A DNA stretch of 39,049 nt from JAFIHK01 sp041441455. Its GTDB lineage: Bacteria > Bacteroidota > Bacteroidia > Bacteroidales > UBA932. Where the stretch lies: the NCBI GenBank assembly GCA_041441455.1, contig JASDTB010000002.1, forward strand, positions 1 to 39,049. Direction: 5' to 3'. The notes beneath the pieces were generated by a model that made no database searches, had not been told where the DNA came from, and saw nothing but the letters and a program-made list of their open reading frames with translations. Both the position numbers and the translations under genes were made by a program. Below are positions 8,106 through 16,861 of the stretch, in pieces; the first letter of the stretch is position 1; each line of letters starts with the position of its first letter.

Positions 8106-8113
8106 CAAATGTA
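8106..8113 (-). promoter_or_regulatory. -7 element for the aromatic operon leader
   Basis: The minus strand reads TACATTTG, an exact TAnnTTTG match, 20 bases before the leader-peptide ATG. It falls just after the stop of the upstream fRMsr gene, giving the operon its own promoter. No clear -33 TTTG is visible. Confidence 0.7.
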
Positions 8114-8124
8114 ATTTATTTTTT

Positions 8125-8613
8125 TTATTCGAATAAAAAAGTTACAATTTTTTCTAAATATTTCTTATCAATTTCGTCAAACATATTCAACTCATCGCTA
8201 TCAACGTCAAGTACAGCAACTATTTTACCATTGTTATAAACTGGAACAACAATTTCGGATTTACTCAACGAACTACACGCAATGTGACCTGGAAATGCAT
8301 CAACATCGGGAACAATTACTGTCTCTCCCTTTTGCCAAGTATATCCGCAAACCCCTTTCCCATACTTTATTCTGGTACAAGCTAATGGACCTTGAAATGG
8401 TCCGAGGACAAGCTCCTGGCTATCTGCTTCGTTCTGTTTAACAATATAGAAACCAACCCAAAAGAATCCGAGTGCCTCTTTGAGAACAGCTGCCATATTA
8501 GCCATATTTGCAATTAAATCGTCTTCTATTTCAAGCAAAGATTGAATCTGAGGCGTGATTGCCTCATAAATAGATAATTTATTACTCTCTTCGGGAAGAA
8601 TTAATGTCTCCAT
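8125..8613 (-). CDS. msrC: Free methionine-(R)-sulfoxide reductase (GAF domain)
   Basis: This is a single GAF-domain enzyme of 162 residues that reduces free methionine-R-sulfoxide. The family signature is intact: LGPFQGPLAC, GKGVCG, then DVDAFPGHIACSSLSKSEIVVP. The three redox cysteines of the family are present at 79, 89 and 113. It is the last gene of the run that begins with glnN, 13 bases after the rlmI-like gene, and it lies just upstream of the pheA leader promoter. Its role would be repair of oxidised free methionine in the cytoplasm. Confidence 0.9.
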   Translation of the reverse strand: METLILPEESNKLSIYEAITPQIQSLLEIEDDLIANMANMAAVLKEALGFFWVGFYIVKQNEADSQELVLGPFQGPLACTRIKYGKGVCGYTWQKGETVIVPDVDAFPGHIACSSLSKSEIVVPVYNNGKIVAVLDVDSDELNMFDEIDKKYLEKIVTFLFE

Positions 8614-8626
8614 AGCTTTTTAAATT

Positions 8627-9841
8627 TTATTCTACATAAAGAACAAGCCCCTTAAGGTACTCACCTTCGGGATGATATATATTTACAGAGTGGTCAGCAG
8701 GTTGAGTGAGACGATGTATAATTCTAACTCTCCTTCCAGTCTGGGCAGCAGCAGAGAAGACCGCTTGGGCAAATGAAATTTTATCAACAACTTGCGAGCA
8801 GCTATAAGTAAAGACGACTCCTCCTGGAGCTACAGCTGCAATTGCTGCCGCATTCAAGCGCTGATAGGCTCTTAGTGCGTTACTTAAAGCCCCTTTATGC
8901 TTTGCAAAAGCTGGAGGGTCGACAATCATCAAATCATATTTTCCGGCAGCAGATTGCTTTATAAAATCAATTGCATCAGTACAGTAAGAAGTGTGCTTTG
9001 CGTTTGCAGGAATCACTCCATTTGAGATATTTAGCTCCAAATTCTTTTCGAGCATCTCTATTGCCTTTGCTGAACTATCGACAGAATCCACAGAGATAGC
9101 ACCACCAGAGAGGGCATACATCGAAAATCCTCCCGTATAGCAAAATAGATTTAAAACTCTCTTGCCATTAGAATATCTTCTGACAAGCTCTCTGTTCTCT
9201 CTTTGGTCTAAGAAAAAGCCCGTCTTTTGACCACTCTCCCAATCCACTGCAAAAAGAACACGATTCTCTTTTACTACTTGAGGAACTGTTGCCGATTGAT
9301 AGAGATAACCATCCTTGAGCTCTAATCCAGCTTTAAATGGAGCTGTTCCTTCACTTTTATTGTAAACAGATTTTAAGTTACTCCCAAAAACCTCAAGTAA
9401 GGCATTACTTATCTGGCTTAGCGAACGATACATTCCTGCTGAATGAGCCTGTATTACAATATGTCCATCATAGTAATCTATAATCAAACCTGGCAAGTTA
9501 TCGCCTTCGCCATGAATCAGTCTGAAGGCATTTGTTGGAGCACTCTCATCATTTGGCAGGCAGATACCTGTATCTATTCTGACTTTTAATGCTGTAGAGA
9601 TCGCATCTCTCCAAAAAGCTGGACCAAGATCCTCTTCTACAAATGATAGCATTCGTACAGAAATTGATCCTATTTGATAATGTCCACATCCCATTATCTG
9701 CTTATCATGAGAGTAGATAGAGACCACATCGCCCTCCTCTACTTTTCCCGAAATCTTGTCTACAGCTCCCGAGAAAATCCATGGATGAAATCTTTTTAAA
9801 GACTCATCTCTCCCCTTTTTTAAATATATTTTTACTGGCAT
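8627..9841 (-). CDS. rlmI: RlmI-like 23S rRNA (cytosine-5) methyltransferase
   Basis: This 404-residue class I SAM-dependent methyltransferase has an N-terminal PUA-like domain (about 1-75, beginning with the KRFHPWIFSGAV motif), a linker domain and a Rossmann methyltransferase domain. The motif GQKTGFFLDQRENR is at 204-217, the SAM-binding NLFCYTGGFS at 231-240, and the catalytic-loop DPPAFAK at 308-314. The family includes E. coli RlmI (YccW), which methylates a cytosine of 23S rRNA. The exact target here is inferred from the family. Its ATG overlaps the exonuclease stop by 10 bases. Confidence 0.85.
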   Translation of the reverse strand: MPVKIYLKKGRDESLKRFHPWIFSGAVDKISGKVEEGDVVSIYSHDKQIMGCGHYQIGSISVRMLSFVEEDLGPAFWRDAISTALKVRIDTGICLPNDESAPTNAFRLIHGEGDNLPGLIIDYYDGHIVIQAHSAGMYRSLSQISNALLEVFGSNLKSVYNKSEGTAPFKAGLELKDGYLYQSATVPQVVKENRVLFAVDWESGQKTGFFLDQRENRELVRRYSNGKRVLNLFCYTGGFSMYALSGGAISVDSVDSSAKAIEMLEKNLELNISNGVIPANAKHTSYCTDAIDFIKQSAAGKYDLMIVDPPAFAKHKGALSNALRAYQRLNAAAIAAVAPGGVVFTYSCSQVVDKISFAQAVFSAAAQTGRRVRIIHRLTQPADHSVNIYHPEGEYLKGLVLYVE

Positions 9842-10527
9842 ATTGTCTCTTTTTGTTTTGCTTTAGCCTTTGTATTTGGCTTCTCTTCTACCTTTGCTTT
9901 TGGATTCTCTTCTACCTTTGCTTTTGGATTCTCTTCTACCTTTGCTTTTTCCGCTATCAGCTTCACATACATCTCTCTGCACGCCCAAGCATCGATAGCT
10001 GCATATTGGATTTGACCGTGTGAAAGCTCATTGGACTCCCAGTTTGATAGTTGTTGAGACTTTGATACCCTAAGGTTAAGGATAATACCTGCCATCTTAC
10101 GGACACTTTTCTCCTCAATACCGTAGTCCTTTCCAATTTTTTGAAGATCCACGAAACCCTTAGCTACAAATTGTTTATAATGCTGAAGTCCTCGAATATC
10201 ATCATGTACTGCTGCTCCAACTTTTTTAATTCTTGCGTTTGAGAGAATCTTAGCGAGGTCATCGGGTATCCCCAACTTGATAAGTCTGAATATAAATGCC
10301 TTATCGGCACCTGATAATTGAAGCAGAGCAACTCTATTTCTTCTCTCATTGGCTGTAAAAGTAGGTTTTGTCTCAGTATCGAAACCGAGAATTTTTTGCT
10401 TTTTTAAATACTCCACGGCCTTGAAATACTCTTCTGATATATGATCTATAACACATATCTCGCCTCCAAATTCTGCAACGCTGAGTCTCTCAATCTCCGA
10501 CGCCTCAATTTTTGCTTTGAATGTCAT
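9832..10527 (-). CDS. DEDD-type 3'-5' exonuclease (RNase D-like) with repeat tail
   Basis: This 231-residue protein is one exonuclease domain with a charged tail. DEDDy motifs are visible: DTETKPTF at about 50-57 (Asp and Glu), VDLQKIGKDYG near 125 (Asp), and YAAIDAWACREMY near 180 (Tyr and Asp). No HRDC domain follows, so this is a short RNase D-like protein rather than full RNase D. The last 35 residues are lysine-rich and built on three tandem copies of an 8-residue unit, KAKVEENP-like. The tail looks disordered. Its substrate, RNA or DNA, cannot be told from sequence. It starts immediately after the racemase-like gene. Confidence 0.85.
   Translation of the reverse strand: MTFKAKIEASEIERLSVAEFGGEICVIDHISEEYFKAVEYLKKQKILGFDTETKPTFTANERRNRVALLQLSGADKAFIFRLIKLGIPDDLAKILSNARIKKVGAAVHDDIRGLQHYKQFVAKGFVDLQKIGKDYGIEEKSVRKMAGIILNLRVSKSQQLSNWESNELSHGQIQYAAIDAWACREMYVKLIAEKAKVEENPKAKVEENPKAKVEEKPNTKAKAKQKETICQ
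9878..9949 (-). repeat. Three tandem 24-bp repeats inside the exonuclease gene
   Basis: The unit, read on the plus strand as ggattctcttctacctttgctttt, occurs three times: 9878-9901 (one mismatch), 9902-9925 and 9926-9949. Each is 24 bp, so repeat-number change would keep the frame and alter only the lysine/glutamate-rich tail. Confidence 0.9.
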
Positions 10528-11880
10528 CTACTCTGTGAGTGGTTTAATTAATCTATAGGTCTCCGGCAAACGATCCTGGATCCTTGTTAAATTCTGAGGA
10601 TTTATATTTTGCTTCGAAAACTGTTCTATCTTGTCTTTTCCTCTTTCTACCGAAATATAAGCTTTTAGAGAAAAATCTCCCTTTTTACTATTTAACAACC
10701 CTCTATTTTTAAGAGTTTTGTATGTCTCCTTTGCTGTGTACATCGCAGGATCTACAAAAGTGACATTTGAATCTAATACCTCTCGGTAAACATATACTCC
10801 ACCTCTCTTAAAATCTCTAAGTTCATTAACACATTTGGTTAGAGTGTCTAAAAGATAAGGATAGTGAGTACATCCAAGAATTATACTTTTGATTGGAGCT
10901 TTTCCTCCATGTTTAATATAATTATCAACCAGCGATACCATATGGTATCTAGCATAATTGCCAGCCGAATTTAGTTGCAGTTTCTCTATCTTTTTACCTC
11001 TCTTTTGTAGAAGTATTCGATTAGAAGAGTAGTCAAAATTATAAACATCAATCAAATCGGGATTAACAGATAGTGAGTCTGTTCCAAGTGCAGGGCCTTT
11101 ATAGTTGTCGCGAGGAGAGGTAGCTGCGGGATCAATGAAATCGGCTACCATATCTACTGCCTCAGCAAACCCTTTTCCAGGTTGTGGTGCAACAGGAGGC
11201 AACAGTTTAAATCCCTTTTCTGTTGAGAGGTTTTTAATTGTATTCTGATAACCACATGAGGATATTGTGCCAACAGTTGCTAAAACACCAACTGCAGACT
11301 CTTTGGAACCGTCCAAATTATCAAGAACTGCATTTACTCCTGCATTGATTACCCCTACAACATTAATATCTGTCTCACCTGCCTTCATAAGGAGCTCAAT
11401 ATCGTTCTTACCATAGGCTGTTGCTGTATTGCATGCTATCACTACAATCTTTGAACGGTTTGTATCTCTGGTAAGAAAAAGTGCATCTTTGACAATGAGC
11501 TCTCTTAAATAGTCTGTTCTGTTTTCGGACGGATAATTGCCATAAGGCATGTTTGCCTGATCTGCCAAGTAGATGAACTTTTCCCCTTCGAAGTCTGGGA
11601 CTCCGTCTGGTTGCTCCTCGCCTGTGGCGTTATTAAAACAGTCAATCTTCAGAAAGGCCTCCAATACAGTCAATCCTCCGGTACCAGAGTCGAATATTCC
11701 TATTGGAAGTTCTACCCTATTTGAAGGATAATTCTTGTAATCGGCAAAGAAGGCAGAATTTTCATCTGTCAACGCCTCTACGCTTATCGGAATAAGCCCT
11801 GTAGTATCGATCTTCTTGTCGCTGCAAGAGCTAAAAAAGATCAATGATACTACAATCAACGAAGTTGACCATTGTTTCAT
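10528..11880 (-). CDS. Glutamate-racemase-like lipoprotein
   Basis: The 450-residue protein is clearly of the Asp/Glu racemase family. DSGTGG is at 64-69, the first catalytic Cys in IACNTATA (Cys150), and the second in LGCTHYP (Cys337). Two features differ from cytoplasmic MurI. It begins with a lipoprotein signal (hydrophobic segment, then FSSC, Cys19), and it is about 180 residues longer, with an extra block at about 230-310 between the two halves and a C-terminal extension after about 350. Both cysteines remain, so racemase chemistry is possible, but a periplasmic location would be unusual for peptidoglycan precursor synthesis. The substrate is unknown. It is packed between purM and the exonuclease gene. 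Confidence 0.8.
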   Translation of the reverse strand: MKQWSTSLIVVSLIFFSSCSDKKIDTTGLIPISVEALTDENSAFFADYKNYPSNRVELPIGIFDSGTGGLTVLEAFLKIDCFNNATGEEQPDGVPDFEGEKFIYLADQANMPYGNYPSENRTDYLRELIVKDALFLTRDTNRSKIVVIACNTATAYGKNDIELLMKAGETDINVVGVINAGVNAVLDNLDGSKESAVGVLATVGTISSCGYQNTIKNLSTEKGFKLLPPVAPQPGKGFAEAVDMVADFIDPAATSPRDNYKGPALGTDSLSVNPDLIDVYNFDYSSNRILLQKRGKKIEKLQLNSAGNYARYHMVSLVDNYIKHGGKAPIKSIILGCTHYPYLLDTLTKCVNELRDFKRGGVYVYREVLDSNVTFVDPAMYTAKETYKTLKNRGLLNSKKGDFSLKAYISVERGKDKIEQFSKQNINPQNLTRIQDRLPETYRLIKPLTE

Positions 11881-11887
11881 GACAATA

Positions 11888-13078
11888 TTATTTTGTGTAT
11901 GTAAAGCTACCGTTTTGAGTATTAATCTCCAAACTAGTCTCTTGACTCTCCTCTACACGCCCAATAATCTTTGCATCAATTCCGTACTTTTTTGAAATTG
12001 AGATTATATCCTCTGCTGTCAATTTATCTGTATAAATTTCAAGTCTGTGACCCATGTTAAACACTTTGTACATCTCCTCCCATGGTGTTCCAGAAATCTT
12101 TTGAATTTCGGAAAAGAGAGGTGGAACTGGAAATAGATTATCTTTAATAATCTTCACATTATTTACAAAGTGTAGCACTTTTGTCTGTCCACCACCTGAA
12201 CAGTGAACCATTCCATTGATCTTTGAACGATGCTTGTCTACAATCTCTTTTGCAACAGGCGCGTAAGTCCTTGTTGGAGAAAGAACAAGTTTTCCATATG
12301 TAACACCTGTTTGCGGTTCTACATCTGTCAAATTTTTTGTACCTGTGTAAGCTACATCGTCTGGCATATTGTTTTTATCATACGTTTCGGGATACTTTTG
12401 GGCAACAGATTTGCCAAACACATCGTGACGTGCCGAGGTCAAACCATTGCTTCCAGTTCCTCCATTGTACTCATCTTCATATACTGCCTTTCCCGAAGAC
12501 TCTAAAGCTACAATGACATCCCCACCACAAATTCGAGAATTGTCTATCACCTCATCACGTCTCATCCTTGCACAAACGGTACTGTCTACAATTATCGTCT
12601 GAACCAAATCACCGACGTCAGCTGTCTCACCACCTGTCAACTGAATATCTATTCCATACTCAGCCATTTTGGCCACAAAATCGGAAGATCCTTTGATTAC
12701 GGCAGCTATTACCTCGCCTGGAATACGATATTTGTTTCTACCAATTGTTGAAGAGAGCAACATTTTATCGCACGCGCCAACACAGATCAAATCGTCTGTA
12801 TTCATCACTATCGCATCCTGAGCAATTCCTGCCCAAACAGATAGGTCGCCTGTCTCTTTCCAATAAGCGTATGCTAATGAAGACTTTGTACCAGCTCCAT
12901 CGGCGTGCATTACAAGGCAATAATCTTCGTCTCCTGTTAAATAATCGGGAATAATTTTACAAAAAGCGCCGGGAAACAGACCTTTGTCTATCCCGGCTAT
13001 CGCTTTATGTACATCGCCCTTTGAAGAGGAGACTCCTCTTAGAGCATATTTAGAAGCTTCTGTATTGTTTTTCGTCAT
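11888..13078 (-). CDS. purM: Phosphoribosylformylglycinamidine cyclo-ligase (AIR synthase)
   Basis: This 396-residue PurM-fold enzyme closes the imidazole ring to form AIR in purine synthesis, using ATP. Conserved sites include HADGAGTKSSLAY, the metal/ATP-site segment DAIVMNTDDLICVGA, TGGETADVGD, and a late NMGHRLEIY. It is longer than the E. coli enzyme (about 345 residues), with an extra segment after about residue 215 (YNGGTGSNGLTSARHD onward); I believe this is the Bacteroidota form. It lies 10 bases after glnN, linking glutamine supply to a glutamine-consuming pathway. Confidence 0.88.
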   Translation of the reverse strand: MTKNNTEASKYALRGVSSSKGDVHKAIAGIDKGLFPGAFCKIIPDYLTGDEDYCLVMHADGAGTKSSLAYAYWKETGDLSVWAGIAQDAIVMNTDDLICVGACDKMLLSSTIGRNKYRIPGEVIAAVIKGSSDFVAKMAEYGIDIQLTGGETADVGDLVQTIIVDSTVCARMRRDEVIDNSRICGGDVIVALESSGKAVYEDEYNGGTGSNGLTSARHDVFGKSVAQKYPETYDKNNMPDDVAYTGTKNLTDVEPQTGVTYGKLVLSPTRTYAPVAKEIVDKHRSKINGMVHCSGGGQTKVLHFVNNVKIIKDNLFPVPPLFSEIQKISGTPWEEMYKVFNMGHRLEIYTDKLTAEDIISISKKYGIDAKIIGRVEESQETSLEINTQNGSFTYTK

Positions 13079-13088
13079 ATTGAGTTAA

Positions 13089-15278
13089 TTATCTCCAGAA
13101 CAACATCTCACGGTACTTTGGAAGTGGCCACAACTCATCGTCAACAAGCATCTCTAGTTTGTCAACTGTAGTTCTGATCTTTCCAATGTATGGCTGAACA
13201 TTTGCCGCATAGGCAGCAGCCATTTCCGGGTACGAAGATATAACATTTGCCTCTTTTCTCGCTTGTACGATGCCTTGAAAATCTTCTCTAAGCGACTGAA
13301 TGTAGCCAGATAATTTTCTAATCGTATATAACTGCCTGTCGGCCATAATCTTATACTCTTCTTCTCCAAAGATCTCTTTTAGACCCAAAACATTATCTAT
13401 AAGAGAATTTTGAAACTTGATTGCTGTTGGGATGATATGATTGATTGTTAAATCTCCAATTACTCGAGCCTCGATCTGAAGTTTTTTGATGTATGTCTCA
13501 TTCATTACTTCGTATCTTGCCTCTACCTCTCTCTCGGTAAGAACGCCAGTCTCATGCATCAATTTCATAGACTCTTCAGACATGAAGACTTTGAATGCTT
13601 CAGGAACGTTACTAATTCCCTTCAAGCCTCTAGCCTTCGCCTCTTCTTGCCACTCTTGACTATATCCGTTACCTTCAAATCTAATCTTTTTAGATTCAAT
13701 GATAAAGGTTCTGATCACTTGAATTACAGCCTCCTCTTTTTTCAAACCGCTCTTCAATCCTGCATCAACCATCGATTTGAATCTAACAAGTTGTTGTGCT
13801 ACAGCTGAGTTCAACAAGAACATAGCAGAAGCAACGTTTACCGACGAGCCTACAGCCCTGAATTCAAATCTGTTACCAGTGAATGCAAATGGAGAGGTTC
13901 TATTACGGTCGGTGTTATCTGGTCTGATATCTGGAATCTTGCTTACTACATCGATCTTAATGTCTGTTATATCAACATGCTTATCATCAGCTAAATCTAG
14001 TCTTTCAATTGCATCTAACACCTCTGTAAGTGTGCTACCCACAAAGACAGACATAACTGCAGGAGGAGCTTCGCCTCCACCTAAACGGTAAGAGTTGTTG
14101 AGGTTTGCAATTCCTGCCATCAAAAGGTGATGGTGTTCGTAAACCGCTCTGATGACTGCTGTAAAGAAACTCAAGAATTGAAGATTGTTCTTCGGAGTCT
14201 TTCCTGGTGAGAGCAGATTTTTACCTTTATCGGTAACCATCGACCAGTTACAGTGTTTTCCAGATCCATTTACGCCTGCGAAAGGTTTTTCATGGAAAAG
14301 GACTTTTAGTTTATGCTTCTTTGCAATCTTACGCATCAAGATCATCATCATTAAGTTGTGATCTACCGAAAGATTTGCCTCAGCAAAGTATGGTGCAAAT
14401 TCAAACTGATTTGGAGCCACTTCGTTGTGACGTGTCTTTAAAACAACTCCAAGTTTGTAAGCCTCTGTTTCAAAGTCTTTCATAAATGCCATTACCCTCG
14501 AAGGAATAGCACCGAAATAGTGATCTTCTAGTTGCTGATCTTTAGCAGCAGTGTGTCCAATCAATGTTCTGCCGCAAAGCATAAGATCGGGACGAGCTCT
14601 GTAAAAAGCCTCATCAACTAAAAAATACTCCTGCTCAATACCGAGCATTACATTTACTCGCTTAGTCTCCTTATCGAATACTTTAGCAAGTTCGATTGCT
14701 GCTTTATCTAACGCTTGCAGCGATTTTAGGTGAGGAGTTTTCTGATCCAAAGATTCTCCGGTGTATGCAACAAACACTGTTGGAATACATAATGTCTGAT
14801 CCATAATAAATGCTGGAGAGGTAGGATCCCAAGCTGTGTATCCTCTGGCTTCGAAGGTATTTCTCAGACCTCCATTAGGGAAACTCGACGCATCGGGTTC
14901 CTGCTGGACAAGAGCATCACCTTTGAAATTTTCGAAAACACCACCGTTTTTTGAAGGATCTACAAATGCTTCATGCTTCTCTGCAGTTGCATCTGTCAGG
15001 GGATGGAACCAGTGAGTGTAATGCGTTGCACCGTTCTCTACTGCCCATGCTTTCATACCGGAAGCAATTTGGTTGGCAATGGCGCGATCGATCTTAGCAC
15101 CCTCGCTGATAGCTAATTGAACTGCTTCAAATGCCTCAGCGGATAGATAGCGACGCATCTTCTCAATGTCGAAGACTTTCTGGCCGAAATAGTTAGAAAC
15201 TGGTTGATTTTCAACATAGAATCTTTCGGCTTTGTGGCTAGAAAATTCATCTAACGCTCTATTTCTAAAACTACTCAT
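13089..15278 (-). CDS. glnN: Glutamine synthetase, type III
   Basis: This 729-residue enzyme makes glutamine from glutamate and ammonia with ATP. Length and sequence identify the GSIII class, which is much longer than GSI (about 470). Visible motifs include GIEQEYFLVD, the substrate-site NGSGKHCNWS, and the Arg-containing NRTSPFAFTGNRFEFRAVG. The N-terminal ANYFGQ-like region (VSNYFGQKVFD) and the long helical C terminus are typical of GSIII. It is first in a six-gene run and is read divergently from dacB, with a TACATTTG promoter element 22 bases upstream of the ATG. No nitrogen-regulator site was recognised. Confidence 0.95.
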   Translation of the reverse strand: MSSFRNRALDEFSSHKAERFYVENQPVSNYFGQKVFDIEKMRRYLSAEAFEAVQLAISEGAKIDRAIANQIASGMKAWAVENGATHYTHWFHPLTDATAEKHEAFVDPSKNGGVFENFKGDALVQQEPDASSFPNGGLRNTFEARGYTAWDPTSPAFIMDQTLCIPTVFVAYTGESLDQKTPHLKSLQALDKAAIELAKVFDKETKRVNVMLGIEQEYFLVDEAFYRARPDLMLCGRTLIGHTAAKDQQLEDHYFGAIPSRVMAFMKDFETEAYKLGVVLKTRHNEVAPNQFEFAPYFAEANLSVDHNLMMMILMRKIAKKHKLKVLFHEKPFAGVNGSGKHCNWSMVTDKGKNLLSPGKTPKNNLQFLSFFTAVIRAVYEHHHLLMAGIANLNNSYRLGGGEAPPAVMSVFVGSTLTEVLDAIERLDLADDKHVDITDIKIDVVSKIPDIRPDNTDRNRTSPFAFTGNRFEFRAVGSSVNVASAMFLLNSAVAQQLVRFKSMVDAGLKSGLKKEEAVIQVIRTFIIESKKIRFEGNGYSQEWQEEAKARGLKGISNVPEAFKVFMSEESMKLMHETGVLTEREVEARYEVMNETYIKKLQIEARVIGDLTINHIIPTAIKFQNSLIDNVLGLKEIFGEEEYKIMADRQLYTIRKLSGYIQSLREDFQGIVQARKEANVISSYPEMAAAYAANVQPYIGKIRTTVDKLEMLVDDELWPLPKYREMLFWR

Positions 15279-15299
15279 CGTTATATTTTATTATCCGGG

Positions 15300-15307
15300 C
15301 AAATGTA
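15300..15307 (-). promoter_or_regulatory. -7 element for glnN
   Basis: The minus strand reads TACATTTG, an exact TAnnTTTG match, 21 bases before the glnN ATG. It lies back to back with the dacB promoter 35 bases away, so the two units share about 100 bp of control DNA. Confidence 0.7.
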
Positions 15308-15341
15308 TATAAATTTTTTAAAAACCTTCGGCCCTTTTTTG

Positions 15342-15349
15342 TATATTTG
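15342..15349 (+). promoter_or_regulatory. -7 element for dacB
   Basis: TATATTTG matches TAnnTTTG exactly and lies 29 bases before the dacB ATG. The -33 region has no clear TTTG. Confidence 0.7.
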
Positions 15350-15378
15350 CTGATTAACCAGATAACCACACAATCGAA

Positions 15379-16839
15379 ATGTTTCGTTTTAAAAAAATTA
15401 CCCTTCTTGCCGCGCTCCTATTAATTTTCATCTCAGCGAACGGCCAAGGCGGAAACATCCGCAAATTCATCGAAAAACTTAAAAAAGACTCCTCTTTTGT
15501 TGACGCAGTAGCTGGAATAATGGTGATGGACAGCAAAGGGAACACAGTAGCATCATGGAACCCCGATATGCCGCTATTGACCGCTTCTACAATGAAGACA
15601 ATAACTACAGGTATTGCTCTAGATCTATATGGGGCAGACCATAAGTTTACTACAAAAATTGCCCATAGTGGATTTATTGCAGACGGAGTTCTTTATGGAG
15701 ATCTATATATTGTTGGCGGTGGCGATCCTACGTTAGGTTCGAAGGATACTGTCGCATTTCCGATAGGCGAAGTCTTTGCTCAGTGGTTATCATTTATCAA
15801 GGAGAAAGGAATCAAGAGAATAAATGGTCATATAGTTGCTGACGACAGAATTTTTGAGGATGAACCTATGCCAGATAGCTGGTCGTGGAGCAATATGGGT
15901 ACGAACTACGGCAGTACATCTTCGGGTCTGTCATTTTGCGAGAATATCCAATACTTTAAGTTCAACACAGGTGTTAATATTGGTGACGCTGTATTTTTCG
16001 ACAGCGTGTATCCTGAGATACCACAAATGACTTACGAAAACAGGCTCTCAACTGCTGGATCGAGAACTGGCGACAGAAGCTCTTATTATGTGTCTGACCT
16101 TTCAAAAATCGGTCGCTTTACAGGATTCCTTCCTGCTGGTCGCGATTCAATGATAGTCTCCGTTTCAAATAAGTTTCCTGCGCTAAGCTGTGCCTTTGAA
16201 TTCAGAAAATATCTAAGATCAAACGGAATCTTCTCGTCTCCCGAAATAAAGGATGCAAAATCGTTCAATGCAGCTCAGGCTTCTGAGTTGACGATTATCG
16301 GAAAGAGTGAGTCTAAAGAGTTATGGAAAATTGTGAATGTGACTAATAGAATCAGCAATAACTTTTTTGCGGAGACGCTGCTCAAACACATTGGAGTAAA
16401 ATTGACTGGTGTTGGTTCGTACGACTCATCTATTACTGCTGTAAAGAGATATTTAAAATCAAAAGGTCTATCGTTAAAAGGGTTTACAATGGCAGACGGA
16501 AGCGGTCTATCGCGTCAAAACTATGTCTCTGCCAGATTTTTCTGTAATTATTTCAATAAAATGAAAGAAAGCAATACATTTGCACAGTTTTTTGGCAGCC
16601 TTCCTCAACCTGGCGGGCCTGGTACTCTCAAAAATGTATTAAGTTACGTTGAAGAGAAGGAGGAAAAAGAGAGACTTCATGCAAAAAGTGGTTCGCTTTC
16701 GAGCGTCAAGTGTTATGCAGGATACGTAGTAAAGGGCAAGGAGACATACACTTTCGCCATACTGACAAACAACTACTCGTCTAGAACGGCTGTAATGATG
16801 GAGGGGATAGAGGGGTTAATGGAAGAACTAATCAGGTAA
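15379..16839 (+). CDS. dacB: PBP4-type D-Ala-D-Ala carboxypeptidase/endopeptidase
   Basis: This 486-residue penicillin-binding protein of peptidase family S13 trims peptidoglycan side chains or cross-links in the periplasm. It has an N-terminal signal peptide (KKITLLAALLLIFISANGQ). The serine triad motifs are SxxK as STMK (Ser70, Lys73), SxN as SNN in the RISNNFFAETLL segment, and KTG as KSG in HAKSGSLSS. The insert between the first two motifs (about 100-290) is typical of PBP4. It is followed 22 bases later by an aminotransferase gene, probably co-transcribed. Confidence 0.92.
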   Translation: MFRFKKITLLAALLLIFISANGQGGNIRKFIEKLKKDSSFVDAVAGIMVMDSKGNTVASWNPDMPLLTASTMKTITTGIALDLYGADHKFTTKIAHSGFIADGVLYGDLYIVGGGDPTLGSKDTVAFPIGEVFAQWLSFIKEKGIKRINGHIVADDRIFEDEPMPDSWSWSNMGTNYGSTSSGLSFCENIQYFKFNTGVNIGDAVFFDSVYPEIPQMTYENRLSTAGSRTGDRSSYYVSDLSKIGRFTGFLPAGRDSMIVSVSNKFPALSCAFEFRKYLRSNGIFSSPEIKDAKSFNAAQASELTIIGKSESKELWKIVNVTNRISNNFFAETLLKHIGVKLTGVGSYDSSITAVKRYLKSKGLSLKGFTMADGSGLSRQNYVSARFFCNYFNKMKESNTFAQFFGSLPQPGGPGTLKNVLSYVEEKEEKERLHAKSGSLSSVKCYAGYVVKGKETYTFAILTNNYSSRTAVMMEGIEGLMEELIR

Positions 16840-16861
16840 AACTAACTAAATATACAAAGTA

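Noticed and set aside
9878..9949. Possible CRISPR-like array
   Set aside because: The copies are contiguous with no spacers and lie in frame in a coding sequence.
9781..10023. Plus-strand ORF with repeated aromatic and Cys residues
   Set aside because: It is the antisense of the 24-bp repeat in the exonuclease gene; the apparent membrane-like repeats come from the repeat itself.
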